From assembly GCA_007127255.1 (NCBI GenBank), contig SKZS01000010.1:1-12673 (forward strand): DNA of 12,673 bases, read 5' to 3'. This document shows positions 6,627 to 12,673 of this stretch, piece by piece. A program made the position numbers and the translations under genes. The notes beneath the pieces were generated by a model that was given only the letters and a program-made list of their open reading frames with translations, had not been told where the DNA came from and did not search any database. Every line of letters begins with the position of its first letter. Position 1 is the stretch's first letter. The stretch comes from Syntrophomonadaceae bacterium (lineage in GTDB: Bacteria; Bacillota; Dethiobacteria; DTU022).

Positions 6627-7223
6627 TTAATCACCAATTTTCCATGTTTCCCAAACCCTGCCTACAAGATCGGGGCCGGGCTTGAGTGTCTTTTTGCCAG
6701 GCTGCCATCCGGCCGGTGTCGGTTCCCCGGTCTTACGGACATGCTGAAAAGCCTGAACCTGGCGGACCAATTCAGCGAAATTTCGGCCTACCGGAGGGGT
6801 CAGCACTTCCATGGCCTGGATAACACCATCCGGATCAATTAAAAAACGGCCCCTGATATTAACTCCGCCCTCTTCGTCATAGACACCATAGAGGCTGCCG
6901 ATCTTACCTCCTGTATCGGCCATCATAGGAAATGGAACCCCGCCATCAACCATTTTTGACAGCTCGACCTCCTGCCAGATCTTATGAGTAAACTGACTGT
7001 CCACACTGCATGAAAGCACCTCTACACCCAGATCCTGCAGCTCTTTATACCTGGCGGCAACTGACGCCAATTCTGTCGGTCAGACAAAGGTAAAATCTCC
7101 GGGGTAGAAGCAAATAACAACCCATTTATCCTTGTAATCTGATAACTTAATTTTTTTGAAACCACCATCAACGAAAGTATTAGCTTCAAAATCCGGCGCT
7201 TTCTGGCCTACTTTAACACACAT
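6627..7223 (-). CDS. prxU: Selenocysteine-containing peroxiredoxin (AhpC/TSA family), TGA at codon 48 read as Sec
   Basis: This is a thiol/selenol peroxidase that reduces hydrogen peroxide and organic peroxides in the cytoplasm. Reading from ATG at 7223 (AAGGAGGT 6 bases upstream) gives MCVKVGQKAPDFEA, then KLSDYKDKWVVICFYPGDFTFV, an in-frame TGA (7080-7082), then PTELASVAARYKEL and a normal peroxiredoxin core to TAA at 6627-6629: 198 residues counting the TGA. In AhpC-type enzymes the motif is FTFVCPTE, so the TGA replaces exactly the peroxidatic cysteine, at residue 48. The frame is otherwise intact, and the later conserved parts are present: CSVDS, FPMMADTGGKIGSLYGVYDEEGG, IRGRFLIDP, LTPPVGRN. 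The C-terminus (TPAGWQPGKKTL) lacks the VCPxxW resolving cysteine of typical 2-Cys enzymes, suggesting a 1-Sec mechanism or external thiol partner. A candidate SECIS hairpin follows the TGA. Selenocysteine peroxiredoxins are known in clostridia; a nonsense pseudogene is the unlikely alternative. Confidence 0.92.
7052..7069 (-). promoter_or_regulatory. Candidate bacterial SECIS hairpin following the Sec codon
   Basis: After the TGA at 7082-7080 there are 10 bases, then TGGCG (7069-7065), an 8-base loop TCAGTTGC, and CGCCA (7056-7052), a perfect 5-base-pair stem. Bacterial SECIS elements lie within the coding region directly after the UGA and recruit SelB with selenocysteinyl-tRNA. Spacing of the loop from the UGA (about 16-23 bases) is in the expected range. 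The loop does not open with G unless the closing G-C pair is left unpaired, so the exact fold is uncertain. Confidence 0.6.
7080..7082 (-). other. In-frame TGA, predicted selenocysteine codon
   Basis: Codon 48 of the peroxiredoxin, between FTFV and PTEL. All familiar homologues have cysteine at this point. The frame is open for 47 codons before and 150 codons after, and a ribosome binding site exists only upstream of the full-length start. Confidence 0.9.
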
Positions 7224-7343
7224 AATTATACCTCCTTGTTAGTTTTGTTAATATATTCTATATACTAATAAACATTCCTGCTTTTATAGTACATAATAAT
7301 TTATCATATACACTGTTTCCCGGATGTAATTTCGAATGATTAT

Positions 7344-7378
7344 AAAAAACCCCGTTTCTCAAACGAGAGATAACAGGG
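7344..7378 (-). terminator. Rho-independent terminator after rrf2
   Basis: On the minus strand CCCTGTT (7378-7372) pairs with AACGGGG (7356-7350), one G-U pair included. An inner TCTC/GAGA stem continues the helix, and TTTTTT follows at 7349-7344. It is about 75 bases downstream of the rrf2 stop and upstream of the peroxiredoxin gene, so the peroxiredoxin is probably transcribed from its own promoter in 7224-7340. That stretch is very AT-rich and I could not pick a convincing -35/-10 pair. Confidence 0.82.
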
Positions 7379-7422
7379 TAAATATGCATTTTAAATTTTC
7401 AAGATCCAGTTTAACAACCCGA

Positions 7423-7444
7423 ACAGCTTTAGTTATTAAGCTGT
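7423..7444. repeat. Small inverted repeat just after rrf2
   Basis: ACAGCTT (7423-7429) and AAGCTGT (7438-7444) form a perfect 7-base-pair stem with an 8-base loop, 7 bases beyond the rrf2 stop. There is no T tract, so it is not a terminator on its own. It may stabilise the 3' end of the transcript, or be chance. Confidence 0.35.
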
Positions 7445-7451
7445 AAGCCTG

Positions 7452-7880
7452 CTAAAGATTTTCTTCTTGCTTTTCCCTTTGCTCTTTAACCAGCGTGTCC
7501 AGGGTTACAGACTTCAGTTCTTTGACGATTACTTCGTGCAGCCTGATCCATATGTTACGGGTAACACATTGCTTAACCCTGCTACAAACCTCGGGGTTAT
7601 CCACACAGTCCGTAGGGGCCAGGGAGCCTTCCACACAGCTTACAATATCATATAAAGTGATTTGCTCAGGAGGTCTGATTAAACTATAACCGCCCCGGCT
7701 GCCCTTATGGGTGTTTACAAAACCGCTCACCCTTAAAGGATTCATTAGCTGCTCCAGGTACTTGATCGATATGTCCTGATTTTCGGCTATATCTTTTAGC
7801 TTTACCGGCTCTCCGTTGTAATTTGAGGCAAGATCAATCATGGCCCGGGCGGCATAGCGAGCTTTTGTTGATAAACGCAT
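7452..7880 (-). CDS. Rrf2-family transcriptional regulator with IscR-like cysteine cluster
   Basis: This 142-residue winged-helix DNA-binding protein begins with the Rrf2 signature MRLSTKARYAARAMIDLA. The recognition region follows (ISIKYLEQLMNPLRVSGFVNTHKGSRGGYSL, about 38-67), then the dimerisation helix. Three cysteines, Cys92, Cys99 and Cys105 (in DCV, EVCS and KQCV), match in spacing the Fe-S ligands of IscR (92, 98, 104). Cys82 is additional. This argues for an iron-sulfur sensor rather than CymR, the cysteine-metabolism Rrf2 protein of Bacillus, which as I recall lacks this cluster. I chose ATG at 7880, which has GGGAGGT about 6-7 bases upstream; a TTG at 7886 would be too close to it. 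It follows copA by 112 bases and ends at a clear terminator. No isc or suf genes are adjacent, so its targets cannot be read from the window; cysK and copA are natural candidates (inference). Confidence 0.92.
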   Translation of the reverse strand: MRLSTKARYAARAMIDLASNYNGEPVKLKDIAENQDISIKYLEQLMNPLRVSGFVNTHKGSRGGYSLIRPPEQITLYDIVSCVEGSLAPTDCVDNPEVCSRVKQCVTRNIWIRLHEVIVKELKSVTLDTLVKEQREKQEENL

Positions 7881-7950
7881 AATCAAACCTCCCTAAGTAA
7901 AATTTCCATAATGCTTCTGCAGCTGATACTAATACTGAATCTTTTACAGC

Positions 7951-7964
7951 TTAACCAGTTAACC
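7951..7964. promoter_or_regulatory. Dyad and direct repeat upstream of rrf2
   Basis: TTAACCAGTTAA (7951-7962) is an inverted repeat with 5-base arms. On the minus strand the same 14 bases also read as two direct GGTTAA copies separated by CT. It lies about 70 bases upstream of the rrf2 start in the copA-rrf2 gap. The form resembles the TTAACYRGTTAA zinc-repressor (AdcR) box of streptococci, but no such regulator is seen here, so it may be an autoregulatory Rrf2 site or coincidence. Confidence 0.3.
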
Positions 7965-7992
7965 ATTGAGTGCCAAATCGACACCCGGTTCA

Positions 7993-10449
7993 TTAAAGAG
8001 AAGCCTTTTTCAAGCGCAGTGAGTTTAATACAACATTTAACGAACTTAAGGCCATCGCCCCGGCGCCGATAATTGGATGAAGCAATCCCATGAAAGCTAC
8101 GGGTATCGCGACAGCATTATAGAACCAGGCCCAAAAGTAGTTCTGACGAATCTTATTAAAAGTAGCCCGCGATAGCTTAATCGCTGAAACAACCGAACCG
8201 AGATCTCCCCGCACCAGGGTAATATCAGCTGCTTCTATTGCCACATCAGTCCCTGTTCCAATAGCAATGCCGACATTTGCCTGTTTAAGGGCGGGAGCAT
8301 CGTTAATGCCGTCTCCAACCATGGCCGCCATTTCAAACTCATCCTGCAGCTTTTTAACTTCATCTACTTTACCTTCAGGAAGAACTTCAGCCAGCACCTT
8401 GCTAATACCGATCTGCCGGGCAATTGCCAATGCAGTACTCCAGTTGTCGCCTGTAATCATAGCCGTTTTCAAACCCATCTTTTCCAATTCAGCGACAGCC
8501 TGGATAGCTTCGTCTTTAATCGTATCGGCAACAGCAATAACACCGGCCAGCCTGCCTTCTACAGCAGTAAGAACCGCTGTTTTCCCCTCTTTTTCGAACT
8601 GCTCCATTAGATCGGCCGCTTCACCAATCTTGATATTATTAGATTTCATTAAACGCCTGCTACCAACCAAAACTGGTTTTTCGGCAATATTTCCCTCAAC
8701 TCCCTGACCGGTTATAGATTTAAATTTTGATACCTCATTCAAAACTATACCTTCATCTTTAGCCTTTTCGACCATGGCTGCTCCAAGGGGGTGCTCAGAA
8801 ACCGCCTCGATTCCGGCAGCAAAAGAAAGCAGCTCATGTTCGGTAAATCCATTCAGGGAGGTGATATCCGTAACCTGGGGTTTGCCCCTGGTCAGTGTTC
8901 CTGTCTTATCAAAGGCAATAACTTTCACATCTTTCATGGTTTGAATCGCTTCTCCACTCCGGATCAATATGCCCCTTTCAGCCCCCAGACCACTTCCGAC
9001 CATTAAGGCAGTAGGGGTTGCCAGGCCCAGGGCGCAGGGACAGGAGATAACCAGCACTGCAGTTGCGGCCATAAAAGCAAGGGTTAGGTTGGGCGCTGCC
9101 AGGTTCGCCCAGGGTGGATTAACAAAACTGACAATGGAACTGTGAAAATCAGGAAATGCCAGCCATGAAATGAAAGAAGCCATCGCTATTAATAAAACTG
9201 CAGGCACAAAGTAGCCGGTTATCTTGTCTGCAAATTCCTGGATCGGCACCTTTGAGCCCTGGGCTTCCTCAACCAGTTTGATAACCTGGGCCAGGAAAGT
9301 ATCTTTGCCAACTTTACTTGCTTTAACCTGCAGCACGCCCTGCCGGTTAATGGTTGCCCCGATTACTTCATCGCCTTCCTGCTTCTCTACGGGGATTGAT
9401 TCGCCTGTCGCCATTGATTCATCTATACTGCTTTGACCGCTGACTACTATGCCGTCGGTAGGAATCTTTTCCCCGGGACGGACCAGCATGATTTGCCCTG
9501 TCTGCAATTCATCAACCGGTATTTCCCGTTCAGAACCGTTTTCAATAATGCGGGCAGTTTTTGCCTCCATGGCTAAAAGCTTCTTTATAGCTTGCGACGC
9601 CCTTCCTTTTGCTTTCACTTCCAGGAAACGTCCGACAAGATGAAGGGCCATAATGCTGGCAGCCATCTCCACAAATGTCGTCAATGGAAACCAAAACTGG
9701 AGAAAACTAAGCAGGTAAGGCAGAGCGGAACCGAGGGTCACCAGGGTATCCATGTTGGCGCTGCCCCGTTTCAAGGCGCGCAGGGTGCCCATATGGGTAT
9801 CTTTTCCCGCAATAAATATTGCCGGAAAAGCCAAAATAACGCTAATCACAAAGTACCCGGGAATAGCGACAACAAACATGTGAATCATCATCAGAATCAT
9901 GATCAAGGAAGCTAAAGCCGCTGCCAACCACATTTTTCCGGCAGCACGGCGAATAATACCTTCATCGCGATCAGAAGTCGCAGTTTCTTCATCATGCGCC
10001 CCTGCCCTTTTTTCTTCCTCTATAACTGTATACCCGGCAGCGGATACCAGCTCAATTATGGCTGTCCTGCTTATCAAAGTTTTATCATATTTCACGGATG
10101 CTTTTTCTGCGGCAAAGTTTACAGCTGCTTCTAGAACTCCGGGTTCATTCTGCAGCGTTCCCTCCAGTCCGCGGGCGCATGAGGCACAACTCATGCCATC
10201 GATTTTAAAAATTGCTTCTAGTACTGCTTTACTTTCTTTTTCAACCATTCCGCTATATCCGGCATCTTTAACCCGCTGCAGAATATCCTGCACCGTAAGC
10301 TGATCCGGGTCATATTCTACCAATGCTGTTGCTGTCGCAAAGTTTACAGCAGCTTTTTCGATCCCTTTAGTTTCCTGCAGGCCTTTTTCCAGGCCAAGCG
10401 CACAGGAAGCACAACTCATGTCATCAATATGCATCTTAATTTTTTCCAT
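7993..10449 (-). CDS. copA: Copper-exporting P1B-type ATPase (CopA) with two HMA domains
   Basis: This membrane pump exports Cu(I) using ATP. The 818-residue protein has two N-terminal heavy-metal-associated domains, with MSCASC at 11-16 and 86-91, joined to the core by an acidic linker (about 145-165). Then come membrane segments, the actuator motif TGES (348-351), the transmembrane metal site CPC (470-472), the phosphorylation motif DKTGTLT with Asp514, SEHPLG (551-556) of the nucleotide-binding domain, TGDN (667-670), GDGINDAP (712-719), and the C-terminal YN and MALSS copper-site motifs (777-778, 799-803). These last, with CPC, mark the CopA rather than Zn/Cd subgroup. I chose ATG at 10449, with GTGAGG 9 bases upstream, over a GTG at 10464. 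It is 58 bases after cysK without a terminator, so probably co-transcribed. No copZ chaperone, csoR or copY is present; the adjacent rrf2 may be the local regulator. Confidence 0.96.
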   Translation of the reverse strand: MEKIKMHIDDMSCASCALGLEKGLQETKGIEKAAVNFATATALVEYDPDQLTVQDILQRVKDAGYSGMVEKESKAVLEAIFKIDGMSCASCARGLEGTLQNEPGVLEAAVNFAAEKASVKYDKTLISRTAIIELVSAAGYTVIEEEKRAGAHDEETATSDRDEGIIRRAAGKMWLAAALASLIMILMMIHMFVVAIPGYFVISVILAFPAIFIAGKDTHMGTLRALKRGSANMDTLVTLGSALPYLLSFLQFWFPLTTFVEMAASIMALHLVGRFLEVKAKGRASQAIKKLLAMEAKTARIIENGSEREIPVDELQTGQIMLVRPGEKIPTDGIVVSGQSSIDESMATGESIPVEKQEGDEVIGATINRQGVLQVKASKVGKDTFLAQVIKLVEEAQGSKVPIQEFADKITGYFVPAVLLIAMASFISWLAFPDFHSSIVSFVNPPWANLAAPNLTLAFMAATAVLVISCPCALGLATPTALMVGSGLGAERGILIRSGEAIQTMKDVKVIAFDKTGTLTRGKPQVTDITSLNGFTEHELLSFAAGIEAVSEHPLGAAMVEKAKDEGIVLNEVSKFKSITGQGVEGNIAEKPVLVGSRRLMKSNNIKIGEAADLMEQFEKEGKTAVLTAVEGRLAGVIAVADTIKDEAIQAVAELEKMGLKTAMITGDNWSTALAIARQIGISKVLAEVLPEGKVDEVKKLQDEFEMAAMVGDGINDAPALKQANVGIAIGTGTDVAIEAADITLVRGDLGSVVSAIKLSRATFNKIRQNYFWAWFYNAVAIPVAFMGLLHPIIGAGAMALSSLNVVLNSLRLKKASL

Positions 10450-10507
10450 ATAAAACAACCTCACTCTTTAAAACAGCCTCACGCTTAAATATAAAAACAG
10501 CTAAGAT

Positions 10508-11434
10508 TTAATCTTCGTTAAACAGGGCTGTCGATATATAACGTTCAGCCAGGTCAGGGAAGACGGTTAGAACCATTTTGCCTTCATTTTCCGGGCGCTC
10601 AGCTACCTGCAGGGCTGCCGCACAGGCTGCACCGGAGGAAATACCGACCAGCAAGCCTTCTTCCCTGATTAACCGGCGGGCGGTTTCCAGGGCCAGTGCG
10701 CTGGGTATTTTGACTATTTCATCTACCAGATCCAGCTGCAGCACATCAGGGATAAAGCCGGCCCCTATGCCTTGAATCTTGTGAGGGCCGGAATTGCCCC
10801 CTGAAAGCACCGGAGATTCTTCAGGCTCGACAGCAACAACCTGAAGCTCAGGTTTTTGTTTTTTTAGGACCTGGCTCACACCTGTGATAGTCCCACCGGT
10901 GCCGATACCGCATACCAGGATGTCAACTTTTCCTTCAGTATCCTGCCAGATCTCTTCAGCTGTTGTCCTGCGGTGAACTTCAGGATTTGCTTCATTTCTA
11001 AACTGCTGTGGGATAAAAGCCTTATTATTATGGCGGGCAATCTCTTCTGCTTTTTGTACAGCGCCGGTCATTCCCTTATCGCCAGGGGTTAGAACCAGCT
11101 CCGCTCCCAGGGCTTTAAGCATGCTTCTTCTTTCGGAACTCATTGTATCAGGCATTACTAATATACATTTATAACCCTTTGCGGCACATACGAGTGCCAA
11201 TCCAATGCCCGTATTACCGCTGGTAGGTTCTAATATCACCGTTTCTGAACCCAGCAATCCCTCCCGTTCAGCTGCCTCTATCATACTTAGCGCTATACGA
11301 TCTTTTACGCTGCCACCCGGATTATATGCTTCCAGCTTGGCAACGACCTTAGCTACGCAGCCTTCTGTAACCTTGTTCAGGTAAACAAGGGGGGTTTTGC
11401 CGATTAAATCAGTTACACTATTTGCAATTCTCAT
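10508..11434 (-). CDS. cysK: Cysteine synthase A (O-acetylserine sulfhydrylase)
   Basis: This PLP enzyme makes cysteine from O-acetylserine and sulfide in the cytoplasm. The 308-residue length is typical. Visible motifs are IGKTPLVYL, the Schiff-base lysine Lys44 in NPGGSVKDR, the substrate-binding loop EPTSGNTG, MPDTMSSERR, the phosphate-binding GIGTGGTITGV, IQGIGAGFIP, and GISSGAA. The start is ATG at 11434, with GGGGG about 7 bases upstream. It is the first gene of a probable cysK-copA-rrf2 unit: copA starts 58 bases after its stop with no real terminator between. A strong promoter lies about 60 bases upstream. No cysE is in the window. serC at the left end supplies serine, the precursor, but is too distant to share a transcript. 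Confidence 0.95.
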   Translation of the reverse strand: MRIANSVTDLIGKTPLVYLNKVTEGCVAKVVAKLEAYNPGGSVKDRIALSMIEAAEREGLLGSETVILEPTSGNTGIGLALVCAAKGYKCILVMPDTMSSERRSMLKALGAELVLTPGDKGMTGAVQKAEEIARHNNKAFIPQQFRNEANPEVHRRTTAEEIWQDTEGKVDILVCGIGTGGTITGVSQVLKKQKPELQVVAVEPEESPVLSGGNSGPHKIQGIGAGFIPDVLQLDLVDEIVKIPSALALETARRLIREEGLLVGISSGAACAAALQVAERPENEGKMVLTVFPDLAERYISTALFNED

Positions 11435-11467
11435 AATCTGCCCCCATATACTGCCTATATTTCTCTA

Positions 11468-11479
11468 CTATTCTAATAG
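11468..11479. promoter_or_regulatory. Dyad in the cysK leader (possible operator)
   Basis: CTATTCTAATAG has 5-base inverted arms (CTATT, AATAG) around a 2-base centre and lies just downstream of the predicted cysK transcription start. A larger GCCTAT/ATAGGC pair brackets it in the leader. The position suits a repressor that blocks early elongation. Rrf2 proteins of the CymR/IscR kind bind short dyads at cysteine genes in other Firmicutes, and an Rrf2 gene sits in this transcript; the link is inference. Confidence 0.35.
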
Positions 11480-11495
11480 GCTTTATGTTATTGTT

Positions 11496-11524
11496 AGTGT
11501 AACCAATTTTCTGCAGGCTGTCAA
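11496..11524 (-). promoter_or_regulatory. Sigma-A promoter of cysK
   Basis: On the minus strand, a perfect TTGACA (11524-11519) is followed after exactly 17 bases by TACACT (11501-11496), which matches TATAAT at four of six. The predicted start near 11488-11490 gives a leader of about 55 bases. The rest of the cysK-mscS gap, to 11716, holds an imperfect AAACC(C)TGC/GCAGGTTT repeat (11620-11653) without a T tract; I see no gene or clear terminator there. Confidence 0.65.
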
Positions 11525-11716
11525 TACTTTGCATTAAGCCTATCAACAGCATCACTTATTGCTTTTTCTTATCAGGAAAGATCAAGAAGAATCTGAGGTA
11601 AAGATCGCAAGTTTCTCAAACCTGCCCGGGCAAAAACAAAGCAGGGTTTAAAACATGGTATATTTAAAAAATAAGCGGAACAGACGGCAATTGCGATCAG
11701 CCCTTTTTCTATTTTT

Positions 11717-12520
11717 CTATTCATCTGCTCCATACCAGACCACTCTTTGCGGGAAAGGAATCTGGATCCCTTCTGCTTCAATAGCGATCTTTATTTTCCA
11801 CAAAAGTTCTCTCTGCACGGTGTACCATTCTGAGGTTGGAGTCCAAATCCGGGCCACTATATCGACACTGTTATCGCCCAAATCGTCAACAAAAACATAT
11901 GTGGGGGGATTAACCATGGTCAGGGGATGCTCGTCAATTACTTCCTTTATTACCTGCACCGCTTTGTCAGCATCGTCTGAATAGCGGATACCGATCACAT
12001 AGTCCAACCGCCGCACCTGGTTGCTGGAGTAATTTATTATGCTCGATGTAAATACAGCTTCGTTCGGAATACGCACGTAAAGCCCATCAAGGGTTCGGAT
12101 AGAAGTAGATATAATGTGGATATCTTCGACAAAGCCCCTGTTTTCACCTATTTCAATTTGATCGCCTATTTTGACCGGTCTTTCTCCCATCAGAAAAAGG
12201 CCGGAGATCAAATTGCCGATAATGCTCTGACTGGCAAAACCAACAGCAAGGGCCACTATACCGCCGGCAACCATCAACCCGGAAAGCTCTACACCAATTG
12301 TAGGCATAATCCACAACACGGCCAAAATCATTATGCCGTACGAAATTACTTTAGCCATCAATTCTAGATGTTCCTGGCTCATCTTTTCTTTAAAAGTCCT
12401 GCGCAGCTGTATCGCGAGGACTTTAGATGCAACAAGAGCTATAAAAAATAAGAGTAGGGCCGCTATGAGGTTAAGCCAGGTAACATCTCCATATATGGTT
12501 ATGTTGAGCCAGTCCAGCAT
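11717..12520 (-). CDS. mscS: MscS-family mechanosensitive ion channel
   Basis: This is a small-conductance mechanosensitive channel that opens under membrane tension to release solutes during osmotic downshock. The 267-residue protein has three membrane helices (about 15-37, 55-75 and 79-112). The third is the pore helix, glycine- and alanine-rich, ending in FASQSIIGNLISGLFLMGERPVKIGD (95-120), the strongest family signature. The cytoplasmic beta domain follows with GFVEDIHIISTSIRTLDG and VRIPNEAVFTSSIINYS, then the C-terminal alpha/beta cage domain to VVWYGADE. The start is ATG at 12520, with AGGAGGG 7 bases upstream; this ribosome binding site lies inside the end of the preceding gene, whose TAA touches the ATG, so the two are translationally linked. 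No clear terminator follows. Confidence 0.94.
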   Translation of the reverse strand: MLDWLNITIYGDVTWLNLIAALLLFFIALVASKVLAIQLRRTFKEKMSQEHLELMAKVISYGIMILAVLWIMPTIGVELSGLMVAGGIVALAVGFASQSIIGNLISGLFLMGERPVKIGDQIEIGENRGFVEDIHIISTSIRTLDGLYVRIPNEAVFTSSIINYSSNQVRRLDYVIGIRYSDDADKAVQVIKEVIDEHPLTMVNPPTYVFVDDLGDNSVDIVARIWTPTSEWYTVQRELLWKIKIAIEAEGIQIPFPQRVVWYGADE

Positions 12521-12673
12521 TTAGTAACCCTCCTCCATTACCGTCCTGCCGGGCAAACTGAGAAATCTCGCGCTAAACAATTCAAGCGCCTTTTTCATCC
12601 CGGCTTGCATCGGTTTATCGATAAAAGATGTTTCCGCTGTAACTTCGCTGCCAATTTTCATCATTGCCTGGAG
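12521..12673 (-). CDS. C-terminal end of an unrecognised protein (partial, 5' end outside window)
   Basis: The last 50 codons and TAA (12521-12523) of a minus-strand frame are open to the right edge. The visible part starts LQAMMKIGSEVTAETSFIDK and ends SLPGRTVMEEGY; it looks mostly helical, with mixed charges and no membrane segment. I do not recognise the family. Evidence that it is coding: it stays open to the edge, it ends exactly at the base before the mscS ATG, and the mscS ribosome binding site lies in its final codons, a typical operon junction. A role linked to the channel cannot be inferred from this much sequence. Confidence 0.6.
   Translation of the reverse strand, partial: LQAMMKIGSEVTAETSFIDKPMQAGMKKALELFSARFLSLPGRTVMEEGY

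Noticed and set aside
6627..7070. A 147-residue peroxiredoxin starting at TTG 7070 as the complete gene
   Set aside because: It lacks the N-terminal half of the thioredoxin fold, the peroxidatic residue and a ribosome binding site. The same frame continues upstream through a TGA to a well-placed ATG.
6627..7223. Peroxiredoxin as a nonsense pseudogene
   Set aside because: The only stop lies exactly at the catalytic Cys codon and is TGA. No other lesion is present and a SECIS-like hairpin follows, so selenocysteine is the better explanation.
7224..7229. TATAAT directly before the peroxiredoxin start as a promoter -10 element
   Set aside because: It lies between the ribosome binding site and the ATG, so it cannot drive a transcript carrying that site.
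7285..7305. PerR-box-like AATTATTAT core upstream of the peroxiredoxin
   Set aside because: Only the central nine bases match the consensus and the flanks do not; this is expected by chance in such AT-rich sequence.
10495..10520. Terminator between cysK and copA
   Set aside because: The AAGAT/ATCTT stem is only 5 AT-rich base pairs, overlaps the cysK stop region and is separated from the T run, so it is unlikely to stop transcription.
11572..11781. Minus-strand 69-codon frame (or 50 codons from ATG 11724) after mscS
   Set aside because: It overlaps the mscS end, has poor ribosome binding site spacing and matches no family that I know. A small peptide is not excluded but not supported.

Overview
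The window looks like a moderately low-GC genome of an anaerobic Firmicute, probably a clostridial lineage. The reasons are strong AAGGAGG-type ribosome binding sites, a gatCAB operon, an Rrf2 regulator with clustered cysteines, and a peroxiredoxin gene that appears to encode selenocysteine. Placement below phylum is not possible from the sequence alone. Every gene except serC lies on the minus strand.

Layout: at the left edge is the 5' part of a metal-binding ABC-transporter lipoprotein (ZnuA family). It diverges from serC, a phosphoserine aminotransferase of the type known from Methanosarcina and alphaproteobacteria. serC converges on gatC-gatA-gatB, which encodes the tRNA-dependent amidotransferase that corrects Glu-tRNAGln and/or Asp-tRNAAsn. 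Upstream come uppP (lipid-carrier recycling, with its own terminator) and a macro-domain gene probably co-transcribed with it. Next is a terminator and the peroxiredoxin gene. Then come a terminated rrf2 gene, copA (copper-exporting ATPase) and cysK (cysteine synthase). These three are closely spaced and probably form a cysK-copA-rrf2 transcript starting at a good TTGACA promoter. At the right edge are an MscS-type mechanosensitive channel gene and the 3' end of an unrecognised gene that abuts it.

Two observations stand out. First, the peroxiredoxin reads through an in-frame TGA that sits exactly at the peroxidatic cysteine codon, with a hairpin just downstream. This is best explained as a selenocysteine peroxiredoxin, which a standard gene finder would call as a 147-residue fragment. 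Second, the GatA in the otherwise normal gatCAB operon has alanine where the catalytic serine nucleophile of the amidase signature belongs, and it has a shortened, rewritten glycine/serine loop. It is therefore predicted to lack glutaminase activity, raising the possibility of an ammonia-dependent or externally supplied amidotransferase.

The right half has a loose theme of redox, sulfur and metal handling: selenoperoxidase, putative Fe-S regulator, copper efflux and cysteine synthesis. No mobile elements, CRISPR arrays, rRNA or tRNA genes were seen. No gene-free stretch exceeds 300 bases; the longest is about 280 bases between mscS and cysK.
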